This document shows, one piece after another, positions 39,985-51,454 of a stretch of DNA of 64,000 bases. The DNA comes from Neoechinorhynchus agilis (Eukaryota; Acanthocephala), in the NCBI GenBank assembly GCA_051530055.1, contig CM121341.1, positions 17,050,001 to 17,114,000 on the forward strand, given 5' to 3'. Below the pieces are notes generated by a model that saw nothing but the letters and a program-made list of their open reading frames with translations, did no database searches and was not told where the DNA came from. The translations under genes were made by a program, and so were the position numbers. Position 1 is the first letter of the stretch. Every line of letters starts with the position of its first letter.

Positions 39985-41300
39985 GGATATTAATGATAAC
40001 ACGTTTTATTAAAGCCAAAAGAATAGAACCCATGTACCTTTGGGTCCTCATGAACACTAGAGTTCTGATTTTTTTAATGAATGTGGCAGTTGATTTTGGA
40101 GTCTTCAACAGGTCCGGTCGGGTGGGGAAATATCCAATCAGATTAGGAAGGTTGGTGGTTGAAAATACAAAAGGTTAGGAGGACCCATGTACCTTTGGGT
40201 CCTCATCCGCTAATATGGGAATATGCAGTCGAGGGGTGTCCGTTCGGGAGGTAATATCTGGTCGGAGAGATGTCTATTCGGGTATGAACTATCCAGTCGA
40301 GGACGGTTCGTTCGGGTGAGGATGTCCATTCGATCGATAATATCCGTTTGGGTTGGAAAGTTCGTTCTGGTGGGAATTGGAGTTTATTGCTTGCAGGAGC
40401 GCTTATAAGGTTGGTCTTTCCTCAGAATCATTTCAGTTTATGATATCTGAGAAGATTGGGCAGCATGGAAAAAGGAGCGTAGATATAGTGAGGTGCGAGG
40501 TATAGGTGGGTGAAACGAATTAGGATTACGAGTGTTGTGCTCGTGTGAAAAAGGAGCGATATGTGGAAGAAATTGTGGTGGTAGGGTTGAGAGGCGTTTT
40601 GTTTGTTTTATGAAAATATCATCAATGCATTTGGTGAGAGGGGGAAAGTGAGTTGTGTAAATTTTAGATACTCTTTTATGAAACATTTAAAGACTACGGA
40701 TTTGAGATTAGGATGGGTTGCAGAAGACGACATAACGGAAGGTGAGGGAGAGTAAAATATTGCAGAAGTAAAATTTGTAGAGATCGGGTGTTTGAGGAAA
40801 TAAATTTTAAAGGTGTTTAGCTTGAGGGAGAGAGTAATGTGCGAGTAACATTTCAAGTTTGATTGGAATTGGAGACCCAGAATTCTCAAATAGGTTATTC
40901 GTAGGGTATCATTTAGAAGCTCTGGGGAGAATGTGGGGTTGCGGGAGAATGAAGGGATCATTTCGAAGCATTTAGAGGTATTCAAGTGGACTTTGTGATT
41001 GTTGCAAAAATTGTTTATGTGTGTGATTTCGTTGGAGGTTAAAGAGAAGGAGAGGTGGGGTGGTGATTGAGTGATGAGGGTGAGATCGTCGGCATATAAG
41101 AAAAGTTTAGAATGAGAGGAGAAAGGTTTGATGTCATTTGAGTTGTGTAAATTTTAGATACTCTCGTGTGAAGAATTTCAAGATTGCGGATTAGCGATTT
41201 GGAAATGTTGCAAAATACGGGGTAACCGTAGGTGAGGGATGGTAAGATTAAGCAGAAGTAAGATTTGTAGAGACCGGGTGAAGGGATTCCTAAATGTCGG
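39985..41300 (-). mobile_element. Jockey/CR1-like LINE 3' fragment with internal duplication
   Basis: On the minus strand, pieces read SFHPPIPRTSLYLRSF and CFEMIPSFSRNP, matching the plus-strand fragment at 57.5-58.1 kb. The 3' tail (AACACGTTTTATT on plus) begins at about 39992. A CCCATGTACCTTTGGGTCCT block occurs twice (40030 and 40184), and the TTGTGTAAATTTTAGATACTC block occurs at about 40650 and 41142, so parts are duplicated in tandem. The frame is broken. Confidence 0.75.
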
Positions 41301-41699
41301 AGGCGTTTGAGGAGATGAATTTTAAAAGTGTTGTGCTTGAAGGGGAAAAATTAATCATCAATAGAAAATCGTTCGGGGTCATAGAGTCGAAGTTTTATCG
41401 TTATGTACTATTATGTGAATGTTCATTCTACGATCTAGAATACATCGTCGATTTTAAAGGAAAAAATCATCTTCTATTAAAATGTTGTAGCTTATGCTTT
41501 AAAAACTGAAAGATTATCGATAAAAAGGGTCAAAAAGGGTCGATCAGACACAACGAGTTTTTGTTTTTGGAGTTTGGTGATCATAATACCGGACAGAAAA
41601 TGTTGAATTGAATTGAAATATTGCATTGATCCAGCAAGGAAATGCCGTCAGCGTAAGGATGACTGCTGCGCCGATTTGATTCTTTATAAAAAATCAGCA

Positions 41700-42150
41700 T
41701 ACCAACTAAAACGTTTTAGATGACTGATCAGGCGAGGTTTATTCGTTACAAGCGACCTGACGGTTTCACGGTTTTTCCATGGCTGGAGGGAAAACCGCTT
41801 TTATGGGATGCGACTTGCGTGGACACGCTTGCCCCCAGTAATTTTCCCTTTTCAAAAAAGAGCCCTGGAGGTTCAGCGGTCGTAGCTGAGGAACGAAAGC
41901 GTTCAAAATATAAAGAGCTGCTAAGGAATTACCATTTCGCCCCTTTTGCCGTGGAAACGTACTCTTCTCGACGATTTGAGACGAAGGACGAAAAGGATGA
42001 CAGGGGAACCGTGCTCGAGAAATTTCCTCGCTCAACGAGTCGCAATCGCGATACAGCGAGGGAACGCTGCTAGTATACTGGCAACGTCAAGAAGTTCACA
42101 GGAATGAAAAACGAAATGATTTAAAACGTGATAATAAAAATTGATTGATT
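41700..42150 (+). mobile_element. RLE-type LINE 3' end inserted in a hammerhead motif
   Basis: From about 41745 the frame reads YKRPDGFTVFPW and LLWDATCVDTLAPS, then YHFAPFAVETY and, in another frame, AIAIQRGNAASILAT: the C-terminal domain with PD and WD residues suggestive of a restriction-like endonuclease. Just upstream, 41710-41740 is GATGACTGATCAGGCGAGGTTTATTCG, here split as GATGACTGATCAGG and CGAGGTTTATTCG, a mutated hammerhead half without its GAAA part. The insertion therefore seems to have cut a hammerhead repeat or arisen beside one. The 3' tail runs to about 42150. Confidence 0.7.
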
Positions 42151-42474
42151 GAAAAAAATGTTTTATTCGGTGGAATGTTTTTATCAAACTTCAAAACAAA
42201 AACGCGTTGTTCCCGATTGACATTTTTCACCTTTGATCGATAATCTTTCAACGTTTAAAGGAACCCCGCAACGTATTCTGGATCATAGACTGAACAACAG
42301 CACAACCTACTTTTTCTGCTATGGTCAAGGCGACGTGAAGAAAAGTAATTTAACGTTATTAATACTGTCCCAAAGGTAACTACGCTGAGAAAACGACCAA
42401 TCGATTCTTCCGTAGCATCGGTTTGCAAGAATTTACTATTCAATGAAAAAGCTGGCTCTGTTTCCCTGCATAAA

Positions 42475-45400
42475 ATGGCTACGCTTGGTAATCTGTCTAA
42501 AATGTAAGATTTTCAAACACATCGTCTAGCTTTATGGTGTATCCTTTTTTAACAGCATGAAACAGGGCAAGATCATTAATGAATCAGACTGCGCGACAGC
42601 TCAGAATGGTCTTTCGTTCGTACGACGTTCAATCGAGGAAGCAAATCGACGATTGGTCAATGGTGATTTGTCGACGAGATCAAGTTTAACACAACTTGAA
42701 GTTTACGCCGAGAAGATTCTAAACTTGATCCACGACTTTCAAATAGAGAAAAGTGAATCTTTAAAACTTGAAACGAAACCGTCGCTGCCAGCCGTGGTCC
42801 CATTCAACACGCATTTGTCTCGTAAGTTCTCCATCAATGAATTGAACCTTGAATGTGGCCGGATTCGATCTCGGTTGAGCAAGAATACTCACGTTACCTA
42901 TGATCTTTTAATCAAAGAACTCCTGAGTGCTTTAGGAATGGATAAAGTAGAGCAACTCGGAGTAAAGAAATTAAGAGACATTGAAGTACTTGATAATCTT
43001 ATGAACATTGAACGGTTAGTTCATGTGTACTTGAGTGCATTTCGAGCTACACGGTCGCTGGGAACGCTTTTTGATGTTGGAAAAGAAATTGCGAACTTTG
43101 CACGATTGAGCTCGTTCGATGAACTGTATATTGGCCCACTTGTAAAACATCCTCAAATCGTACAAATGATTTCTTTACTTGCTTTTTCTGCGGCTTGGAA
43201 AATTTAGCATGATTTAGGAATCTTAATCGTGAACTTTGGAAACGGTTTGTGAAATAATTTTCTCCTTTTTGATGTAGTGTTTTTTAGAACCAAACGCTCA
43301 AAAATTTTGATTCAGTTCACCGAGAAAATCCGAGCTTAGAAATCAAAGAATGAGTTTCGAAATTCAACAAATTGAAATCTTTTATTTTTGTAATGAGAAT
43401 TGAATAAGGAGGGGGTTTTATCAATCAGCGTTTTATTCCTATATTCATACTGAAAATTGTTTAATGTGTTTTTATCGAAACGTTCTGTATATTACGCATT
43501 TGAATCTCTCGCATTTGTAACTGTTGAGCGTTTAAAGTCTTCTTATTCCATACACGGCGGCAATTCACTCTCCGGCATGCAAAGAAACTCTTAGAGCTTT
43601 TCGATATTCCTACAAGTCAAATGTCAGTTCATCCTATAACCACCGAACAAGTTTTCCAATATTTACAGGAGCTTTTAGTGGCGCAAAATGGTCGCAGAAT
43701 TGAGACGAACGATCTTCTGGATTTTATTGCAACCCGTGAAGGAGCCCGATCTTCCAAAGAGCTCGGTATTCGAATCGTATCCATAGGGCTTGTCATATCG
43801 GCTTTAAAGGCATCAAAGCAGCATGAACGTCATAGTGTTCTATCAAACCGAGACTGTAAACGCCGATTAAAGGAGCAGTGTGAACTTGAGCTTTCTAGAA
43901 TCTGGGACAGATTGAAGACTGGCGACGTTGAGAGCATTCAGAGAAGACGGTACTGTCGACTGACTACATGGGAGTTTCTAACCGATCTCGGACTCTCGTG
44001 CCGAAAGCTTATGGAATATGAAGAGGGATACAAGGATGTTGAAGAACTTCTCGAGCGCTTGAAGCGAAATGATTACATTTCACGTTTGTTTCATCTAGCC
44101 GTTTGTCAAGGTCGTTTCGCTTCGTCTCGTTTGCTTGACGATTCCGAAATAATTGATTTTTTGAAAGACTTTCAGTTCGGACCTGGTATTGAAACTTTAA
44201 TTAACGCTGAGCGGCGTTTATGTATGCACTTTAAAGTGAATCACTTCACTGAACTCTGTCCTAAAATGACGTTCCTCCAGTTCATTCAAACAAATTTTCC
44301 ATGGCGATCGACAAATTCATCTAAAGTAGGAAGTGAAAACAAGTCATTCCACATCAAGGAGAATGTACTATTGAGTATCAATGAATGCTCTTTTTCGGAC
44401 AAAGAGAACGCACGAAAGGATGCGATTGACGCTATTCGTAAATGCCGTCTGATGGATTTGATTGAAAATGAGACACGGTGGGCTCATGTCTTTGAACACA
44501 GATTAGGAAATCTGAGTGAATTTCTGAGCAAGAGTGGAGATTATGATCCTGATCTCTTGGTTTTGGAAACATCCGGTTCGTTTGTGAAGTTGACGAGAAG
44601 TGCTAATCTTGTGGCAGCACTAATCGATGAACGAAACTTGGTCGGTCATATTGTTTCATTGCTTGCCATTGAGCAAAATAAAAGTTCAATGAGTGTTGAA
44701 CTTACTGATGTAATCGTATGTTTTCTCAGACGATCTGAAGATGCAGTTATGTCGATTTTACGTGGAACGGAAGTGGATGGCAATTGGAAACGTCGATTCT
44801 CACAAATCCCCCTTCTTCGCGCTCACTTTTCTTAATAGACCACTTTCGTTCCGTAATCTGCCTCCGTCTTTTGTACCGATCCCCAATGTGCTTCAAACTT
44901 TTTGCTCAAAACATATTTCTATCAGCATTGAACATTGTCTCTCAATGCTCAAGTGCCGACGTTAGACAACGACTTTTGTCATTGGCAGCTGAACCGAACG
45001 ATTTACACATTTTAGATTTACTTGGCATCAAAAGCAAAACTCAAGAAACCAAATTACTTGAAACGGAATATGTTCCTGAGAAGGGTACAATGAAGTTCGA
45101 AACTAAACGAAGCGTAAGAGAAACCCTTTCGAATGTTGAATACGACATACCTGCCCGTGATCAAATCGAAAAAATCAAAAAAGAAAAATTCTGCAATGCC
45201 TCGAGTGCACTTCGTGGAATGATAGGACGCAGCCTTCAATGTCTGGCATTAGACCTTTACAATTCGGATTTACATTTTATGTTTGAACTTCTTCAAAACG
45301 CAGACGATAACCAATACCCGCGTGGCATCGTCCCAACCTTGGAATTCGAATTGACCTCAGCGGATCTAATAATTCGAAACAATGAAATTGGATTTCGTCC

Positions 45401-48400
45401 GAGAGATGTCGACTCTTTATGTGACATTGGTAACTCTTCTAAACATTCCAGAGAGTTAATTGGAAGAAAAGGAATTGGTTTTCGATCGGTTTTCAAAATT
45501 ACGGATAAACCACAAATCCATTCAGGGTCGTACCATTTTGAATTTAATTTCAACAAACACGGGCCTTTGGGATTTGTGATGCCTGATTGGCTTGGCGAGC
45601 AAGACTGTGAAGATGAACGCGGAACACGATTTGTGCTTCCGTTAAAGACTCAAATTTCATTAAGCAATGTACTATCAGCTAGAAGTCTCTTATTTCTTAA
45701 AAATATTTCAATTGTTAGAATTGATGATAAGACGAGAAATGAAATCGTTCAGTTTAAGAAAGAAATATCCGTTAATGGAAAACTGTTTAGACTTTCTGAG
45801 CATCGAACTGGATGGGAATCCAAGTACGAAGATTGGCTTGTTTGTTCTGGTATAGAAAACGATGCGGCCATTGCAATTCCCGTGAGTACACTCACTGATG
45901 CTAACTGTGACGTATTTGCTTATTTACCGGTGAAGTCATACGGTCTTCCTTTTATTGTTCAAGCTGATTTCGACGTCACGGCATCTCGACAGGATATTAG
46001 GTTCTCAAGTGACCGTAACATGAGGCTTTTGAATCAATTGTCCAAAGTATTCACTGAAAAGGTCCCTGCCGCTCTCTTAGAAATCTTTACAGACCCAAGA
46101 AAACGCGCGAAACGATTACTCAATCTAATACCGAACCCACAATCTATATCAACACCCGCTTTCATGACTTTTGCTCTCAATATTATCGAATCGATTCGTA
46201 GTATACCCTTATTTTGCCCAGAATCAGATTCGGACATATTGGTACCATTTTCAGAATGCGCTTATTTGAAACAACAATCGTTGGCCAGAGTTTTAGACAG
46301 ACAGTTTGTAAGACTTAAATTCAACCGTACTTTATTGAGCTCTGATATCTACGGTTCACTCACAGAAGGCCAATTGAGCGCACTTGGAATAAGAGAATTG
46401 ACAGTACAAGATCTTGTGGGTTGTCTAAATGGAGATGACGAAAAATTTGGTGAACAGTTGCTTACGATTCATAGAGGAGTCATGTCTGTTTCGATCGAGC
46501 AGTCTGGGACTTTGGTAAGCGTTTTATGCTGAATCGGGCACCAGCCGAAAATTTTAACTGTTTCTCTATAACTCGAAAAATTTATTTATAGCCAAAATGA
46601 TCGTATCATTGATAAAACTGTGTAGATGTTTTACAATAGATCGATTCCCTTCTACCTTTCATACTTATTAAAAAAATATACTCGGTGCCGCCTCTATTAA
46701 GGTTCTATGATATATTTCTACAAAAATGCGATTTTCTGGCTTTTTTAATGTGAAATATCAATTTTAAACTGAATTTCTCAGTCACGAAATGATTAATGGT
46801 TTTTGTATTGATCCATGTCGTCCATTTCCAAAGTCCAAGACTGACAAAGAAGAAGAAACAAAGATCGTGCAATGCTTACGGGCGTCCGAGATCTTTCCAG
46901 TGTACAAATCCGGGTGTAGGATACTTTCATCATTGGACAAACTTACTGTCTATTTTCCCATGGAGCACTTAAATATTCCAAAATCGATATCCAAATCGTT
47001 TCCCATCCTTTCACATGAAGCCCTTATTCCCGATAAAGATGAACTTGAGTGTTTCTTTACTCATCTTGGGGTACGAAAGTTAACATTGAATGAGATCGTC
47101 CACGAGGCTGTGTCCGTGGCCTCCTCTCACGTTCAGAACGCCGATGCACTCATTGAAAGTGTACTCTTTATTTTCTCAGATTGGAAAACTAGCATAAGTA
47201 CGATAGAAGGATTCAGAGGCCGTTTTCAGTTAAGAACGAAAAAGAAAACCTTCGTTGAGTCTTCGCTAGTCACGTTCCCATTCGGTACAGATGATATTCA
47301 AGATTGTTTTCCTTTGATAGAGTTGAACACGATTGATGATAGTGCGTATAATGTTCAGTCGAAGGACATCAGTGAATGGCGTCAATTTCTGGAATTTATA
47401 GGAGTAAGTGATCTGATAAAAGTTTCGAATATTTGTAGCGAAAATAACCGAGATTTTGCGTGCAATGACTTCGACCGCTTGACGTTTCAATTCAATGGAT
47501 GCAAAGTTATATTTGATTTGATTTCACGACACTGGTCAAGATTTAAAAAGTTCCTGAATTCTGAGTATGTTGACGGAAATAGACGGATTGAAACTAAACC
47601 ATCGACGTTTTCGAATCAGCTGTGCAATAGTTCGTGGATTCCATGCAGTTTTGAAGGAAAGAATTTCCTAAAGAAACCCGAAGAAGTATTTTTGCGTAAT
47701 GTGGAGATCGAAAATGCGTTTGGTGCTAATGTTCCATATTTGTCTTCAAACCTGGAGCAGCCATGCCGAGATATGGTGTCAAGAATTCGTCTTATCGATC
47801 ATATTGATGAACTGAGTATTGATCGCGTATACAATGCATGGTGTAAAAATGAAAACCTTGAAGCAAGTCCTGTTCATATGACAAATTTTTATTCCATACA
47901 GAGAATATTTTTAATTTGCTAACCAAAAGAATCTTTGCCTACTTGGTTTATATGGCTTCTTAGACGAATTAATGCAGGTAAAGGATTTTCTGCGCGATAG
48001 GTTAAGCGAATTCCAGTACTAATGAACGATATATAATTTTAAAAGATAAATTTGATTCATTTCCAATGACTTTGTTTAAATTTTATCGGTAGCTTACTGT
48101 TGAACGAGAAATTTCAAGAGATTTTAATAATAATGGAAATCGTCGAAAAAATTGCACCGCTGTTATAAAATTACAAAACTCGATGTATTTAAAGAACGAA
48201 TTTCAAAAACATTGAAAGTTTTATTACACAACAATATCTTATCGAGCAAATTAAAGGTATTAAATAATTTTTCAGCTTTTTTCGGTGGAATCATTAAGAG
48301 AACGCTATAACAAAATCTGGATCCCTGAAGAAGAAAGTAATGTGCTTGGAAGCTCTCTTAGAATAAGTGGTCGCTTTGTCGAATGTAGCGAGCTTTTGTC

Positions 48401-49043
48401 CGGATCTCGTCTTCAACTCATATATCCGGAAAGCCTTTGTTCCACCTTTTCAACTGTATTTGCATTAACGGCCGATGATCATGAGACGGTACAAATTCAA
48501 ACAAGCATTCGAATTGAGAATGTTCTCAAAATGGCTGAGGCAATGTCAAGAAAACGTCAATCGAAAGTGGTTGAACATCAAAGCATGAAGTCAAGCCGCC
48601 CGTCGTCCGACGTGATAATCCCAGGACTGGTCAAGAGACTGCGGTTTAATTGTGAAAACCAAATTCGTGATACTGGGCGATGGGGTGAGCAGTTTGTCTA
48701 CAAGAATTTGCTTCATGAGAACCAAGCTGATGTGGACAATGGTAATGTTCAGATTGTTTGGTTGAATGAGATGAAAGAAAGTGGTCGTCCTTATGACATT
48801 ACAATCACCCGAAACCAAAAGGTGTTGTACATCGAAGTCAAAGCGACCGCTGACCGCGATTGTCGTTGTTATTTTCCAATCAGTGCAGCTGAAATATATC
48901 ATGCAATGGATAATCCTGGAATGTATGACGTCTACAGAGTTAGTGGAGCCGGTGGAGATGAGTCAAATGCCAAGCTTATGATCATTAGAGACTTACCTAG
49001 AAAGTTGTTAAAGCATGAAGTCGACTTGTTCATTGGAGTGTAA
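42475..49043 (+). CDS. NO VEIN-like protein: GHKL ATPase plus DUF3883 nuclease-fold tail
   Basis: Exons read as 42475-42503, 42556-43159, 43597-44761, 44926-46514, about 46782-47900, probably one small exon near 47951-47998, and about 48275-49043, roughly 1,750 residues. The first joins are in frame; those around 46515-46782 and 47.9-48.0 kb are unresolved. The N-terminal half is helical, with YIGPLVKHPQI leading across an intron into LFDIPTSQ. At about residues 690-950 is an HSP90/sacsin-like ATPase: ELLQNADDN (Mg-binding N box), DIGNSSK, IGRKGIGFRSVF (ATP lid) and IHSGSYHFEF. These match plant NO VEIN. The last 115 residues (RWGEQFVY, RPYDITI, YIEVKAT) match DUF3883, which resembles a PD-(D/E)XK fold. 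Function in animals is not known. The gene is complete to its stop. Confidence 0.8.
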
Positions 49044-49739
49044 TCTTCTAGGCGGTGTAAATGTTCTTAAATTCAAAATATATCAATCGTCTTTTCCAAT
49101 TTTAAACGTTCGCCGGCAATAGGGCAAAGTTTATTGATAGATTCTAGCGCTATTTTGATTTTCAAGACGAAGAGCTCCGCAATAATCGCAGCACCCTATC
49201 ATCGTCGGACAACCTCACACCATGGTCTCAACTTCGGATAATTATTCTTCAATGTCGCTCGTCTAGAAAATCTGAAATGGTCCAAGAAAAACCGTGTTAT
49301 ATCTAACTAGCCAGTTACTTTTTTAAAATGTTGAATTGACTATTATTTCAAGGTGTTGGACACTTGATTCTGTACTGTATTTAACTGACAAAACATTTGT
49401 GGTATCCGACATTTATATAGAGGTTCATTGGTTTTTCATCAATAAAATCAACACACACACTAAAATCCCGAATATTGAAACCAGTAGTCTCCCATCGACT
49501 TTTATCTCCCACCTCCATGTGTATAAAGCTACCTCTCTCTATATTCCTTCAAATACCATACGACATGATCAGCACCACAACTCCTGCGTCCGAGTCCATC
49601 TCTCATTGAGCTCCATTGATTGAGATCGAAATCTTTGGAACTGCGGTTAAATAATTTCCTTGGCGATTATATTTATTTCTTTATCGACTGCTTCCGTTTC
49701 TTCGATAACCTGTACCTTGAGCCTACTTTGACAGCATTG
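49044..49739. other. Non-coding stretch
   Basis: Downstream of the NO VEIN-like gene; AT-rich, with no supported gene or repeat. Confidence 0.5.
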
Positions 49740-50530
49740 TTTCATGTGAGCCAAACGACCCTATCTGTTACATTTCGCTTTTCCGGAAATACACTCCGAT
49801 AAATATACATGCCTCTCGACTTTCTACGGTATCCACATCGCTTTAGGTGTTCATATTTAGATTTTATGACGATGCTGCGAACTTTGCCGATGCGATCTTC
49901 CGCTTGCATCGAGTGTTTTTCTATTTGCATCTCAGAATATACTTGATTCGTCATCTCAACTTTCGTCGCAATTTTTAGTACTTCATCAAGTGAAGGGTCC
50001 TCTAGTTCCAATGCCTTCAATAGATCTGCTGATTTCGGCGTGCGCGAAACTATTAAATCACGTAATCGATCGTCTATTGCCGCTTTTAAGTTCGCGATTT
50101 TTGTCAGGAAAAAATTGCGTCGATTGGTTAAACTTTTAGCTTCCACAATCCATTCCTTGTAATGGCCGATCGTAATATAGGTCGACAATCTAAATGATAT
50201 AGTAATAATCGACATTCGTACCACTTATCTTGCGTTCCAGCTTCAACAGCAATTTAAAAGATGCACTTTCGGACGAATCCCATGAAAAGTGTGTTCTCGA
50301 TCGATTACAGGATTTGCTTTCAAGTGGTGTTTGGAATAAGCCCGCGTCTTCGTTTCGGCATCGATAGTTCGAAAAGCAGCACACCATCATTGTTATTCAT
50401 TCTCAACTGCAGCATAAACCTTCCATCATGTCTGCAGTCGCAGGATCTTATTTTGTTCAATCGAAACTTCCATTCTGTTTGTGCTCTTACTTCCGCCACC
50501 ATTTGTACTGTCTTTTATTTAACAGAACAT
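49740..50530 (-). mobile_element. LTR retroelement fossil (Ty3/Gypsy-like gag fragment), tentative
   Basis: A minus-strand stretch resembles the capsid-region part of Ty3/Gypsy gag genes. It is a short broken remnant with several breaks; no LTRs or pol part were recognised. Its age is unclear, but it is not recent. Confidence 0.4.
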
Positions 50531-50541
50531 ACTTCATATGA

Positions 50542-50693
50542 TAATTTTGGTGAACATAATCCCGGTCACAACCTATTTGATTTTGATTTATTGGAAATAT
50601 TTCGTGAGACTGATGAGGCGAGGTTACCTCGCGAAATATTTCCAATAAATCAAAATTAAATAGGTTGCGACCGGGATTATGTTTACCAAAATT
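50542..50693. repeat. Collapsed hammerhead foldback (copy of 16396-16843)
   Basis: The arms 50542-50603 and 50632-50693 are near-perfect inverted repeats with only 28 nt between them. This equals the 16.4-16.8 kb element with its arms shortened and its 228-nt loop gone. The hammerhead core at 50610-50639 survives in the loop and right arm. Confidence 0.8.
50610..50639 (+). ncRNA. Hammerhead ribozyme motif
   Basis: CTGATGA, then stem II GCGAGG/CCTCGC, then GAAA and TATT. All core bases are present. Here the 5' arm GGAAATATTTC lies only a few bases upstream, with TC-GTGA-GA able to form a tiny stem I capped by a GNRA loop, so a type III fold in one hairpin is also possible. Confidence 0.7.
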
Positions 50694-51454
50694 ACACTTT
50701 GACTTATCCGAAGGATTTTCTACCGATGATAATTTATTTTCGTTCTACAAATCCAAAACGCGTAGTTTGCATACTCTAAGAAAAACTTTTATCAACAATT
50801 TGTACTCGGGTAGATAATCACAATAAAAATAAGTCTTCGATGAAATCGTGTTGAAGAAAGCGAGGTTTTATTTTTGAGGAATGTGAGTGAGCATTTTGTC
50901 AAGATTGAAAAATATAAAAGTACTTGTTTAATCGATTTTATTCCTTGAATGTTTGCAAAGTGTAAATTTACACAAAGTTAATGCTAAATGGCCATTTGCC
51001 GTTGCCCATTATTTTGTAGTCCAAGTTAATACTCATAAAGACTTTAAAGATTTCGCTAAGGTAAAAATTTCTATTTTGCCTTGTTTAAATGATAGATATT
51101 TTAATTGAAAGTCTAAAATATTTGTTATTTTAAGTTTTAACATGGATGTTCGTTTCAAGTGACTTACCAAAAAAGTATTTGAAAAGTTGCGTAGATTTAA
51201 GACGCTTTTTCAGCGCGTTTTTCCCTGTTTTGCTGATTCACCAACTATACAAGTATTGCGTTTTTCCTTAGGGTTGACATTTTTAAGTCTAACACCGTTA
51301 CGCGTAGTAATGGCAAACATTCTTGTCTTTTATATCATTAAATAACAGTAGGTCAAAAACGGTATTTAATTAACTATTAAGACGGATAAGTCGTTTAAAA
51401 CTTTTTGGGTCTAGAATTTAAGTATGGATTTTATTTCTCCTTTTTAAAGGAAAT

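Noticed and set aside
42475-49043. Five separate genes for the open frames at 42.5, 43.6, 44.8, 46.8 and 48.3 kb
   Set aside because: Splice signals join most of them in frame, and the order of domains fits one NO VEIN-like protein.
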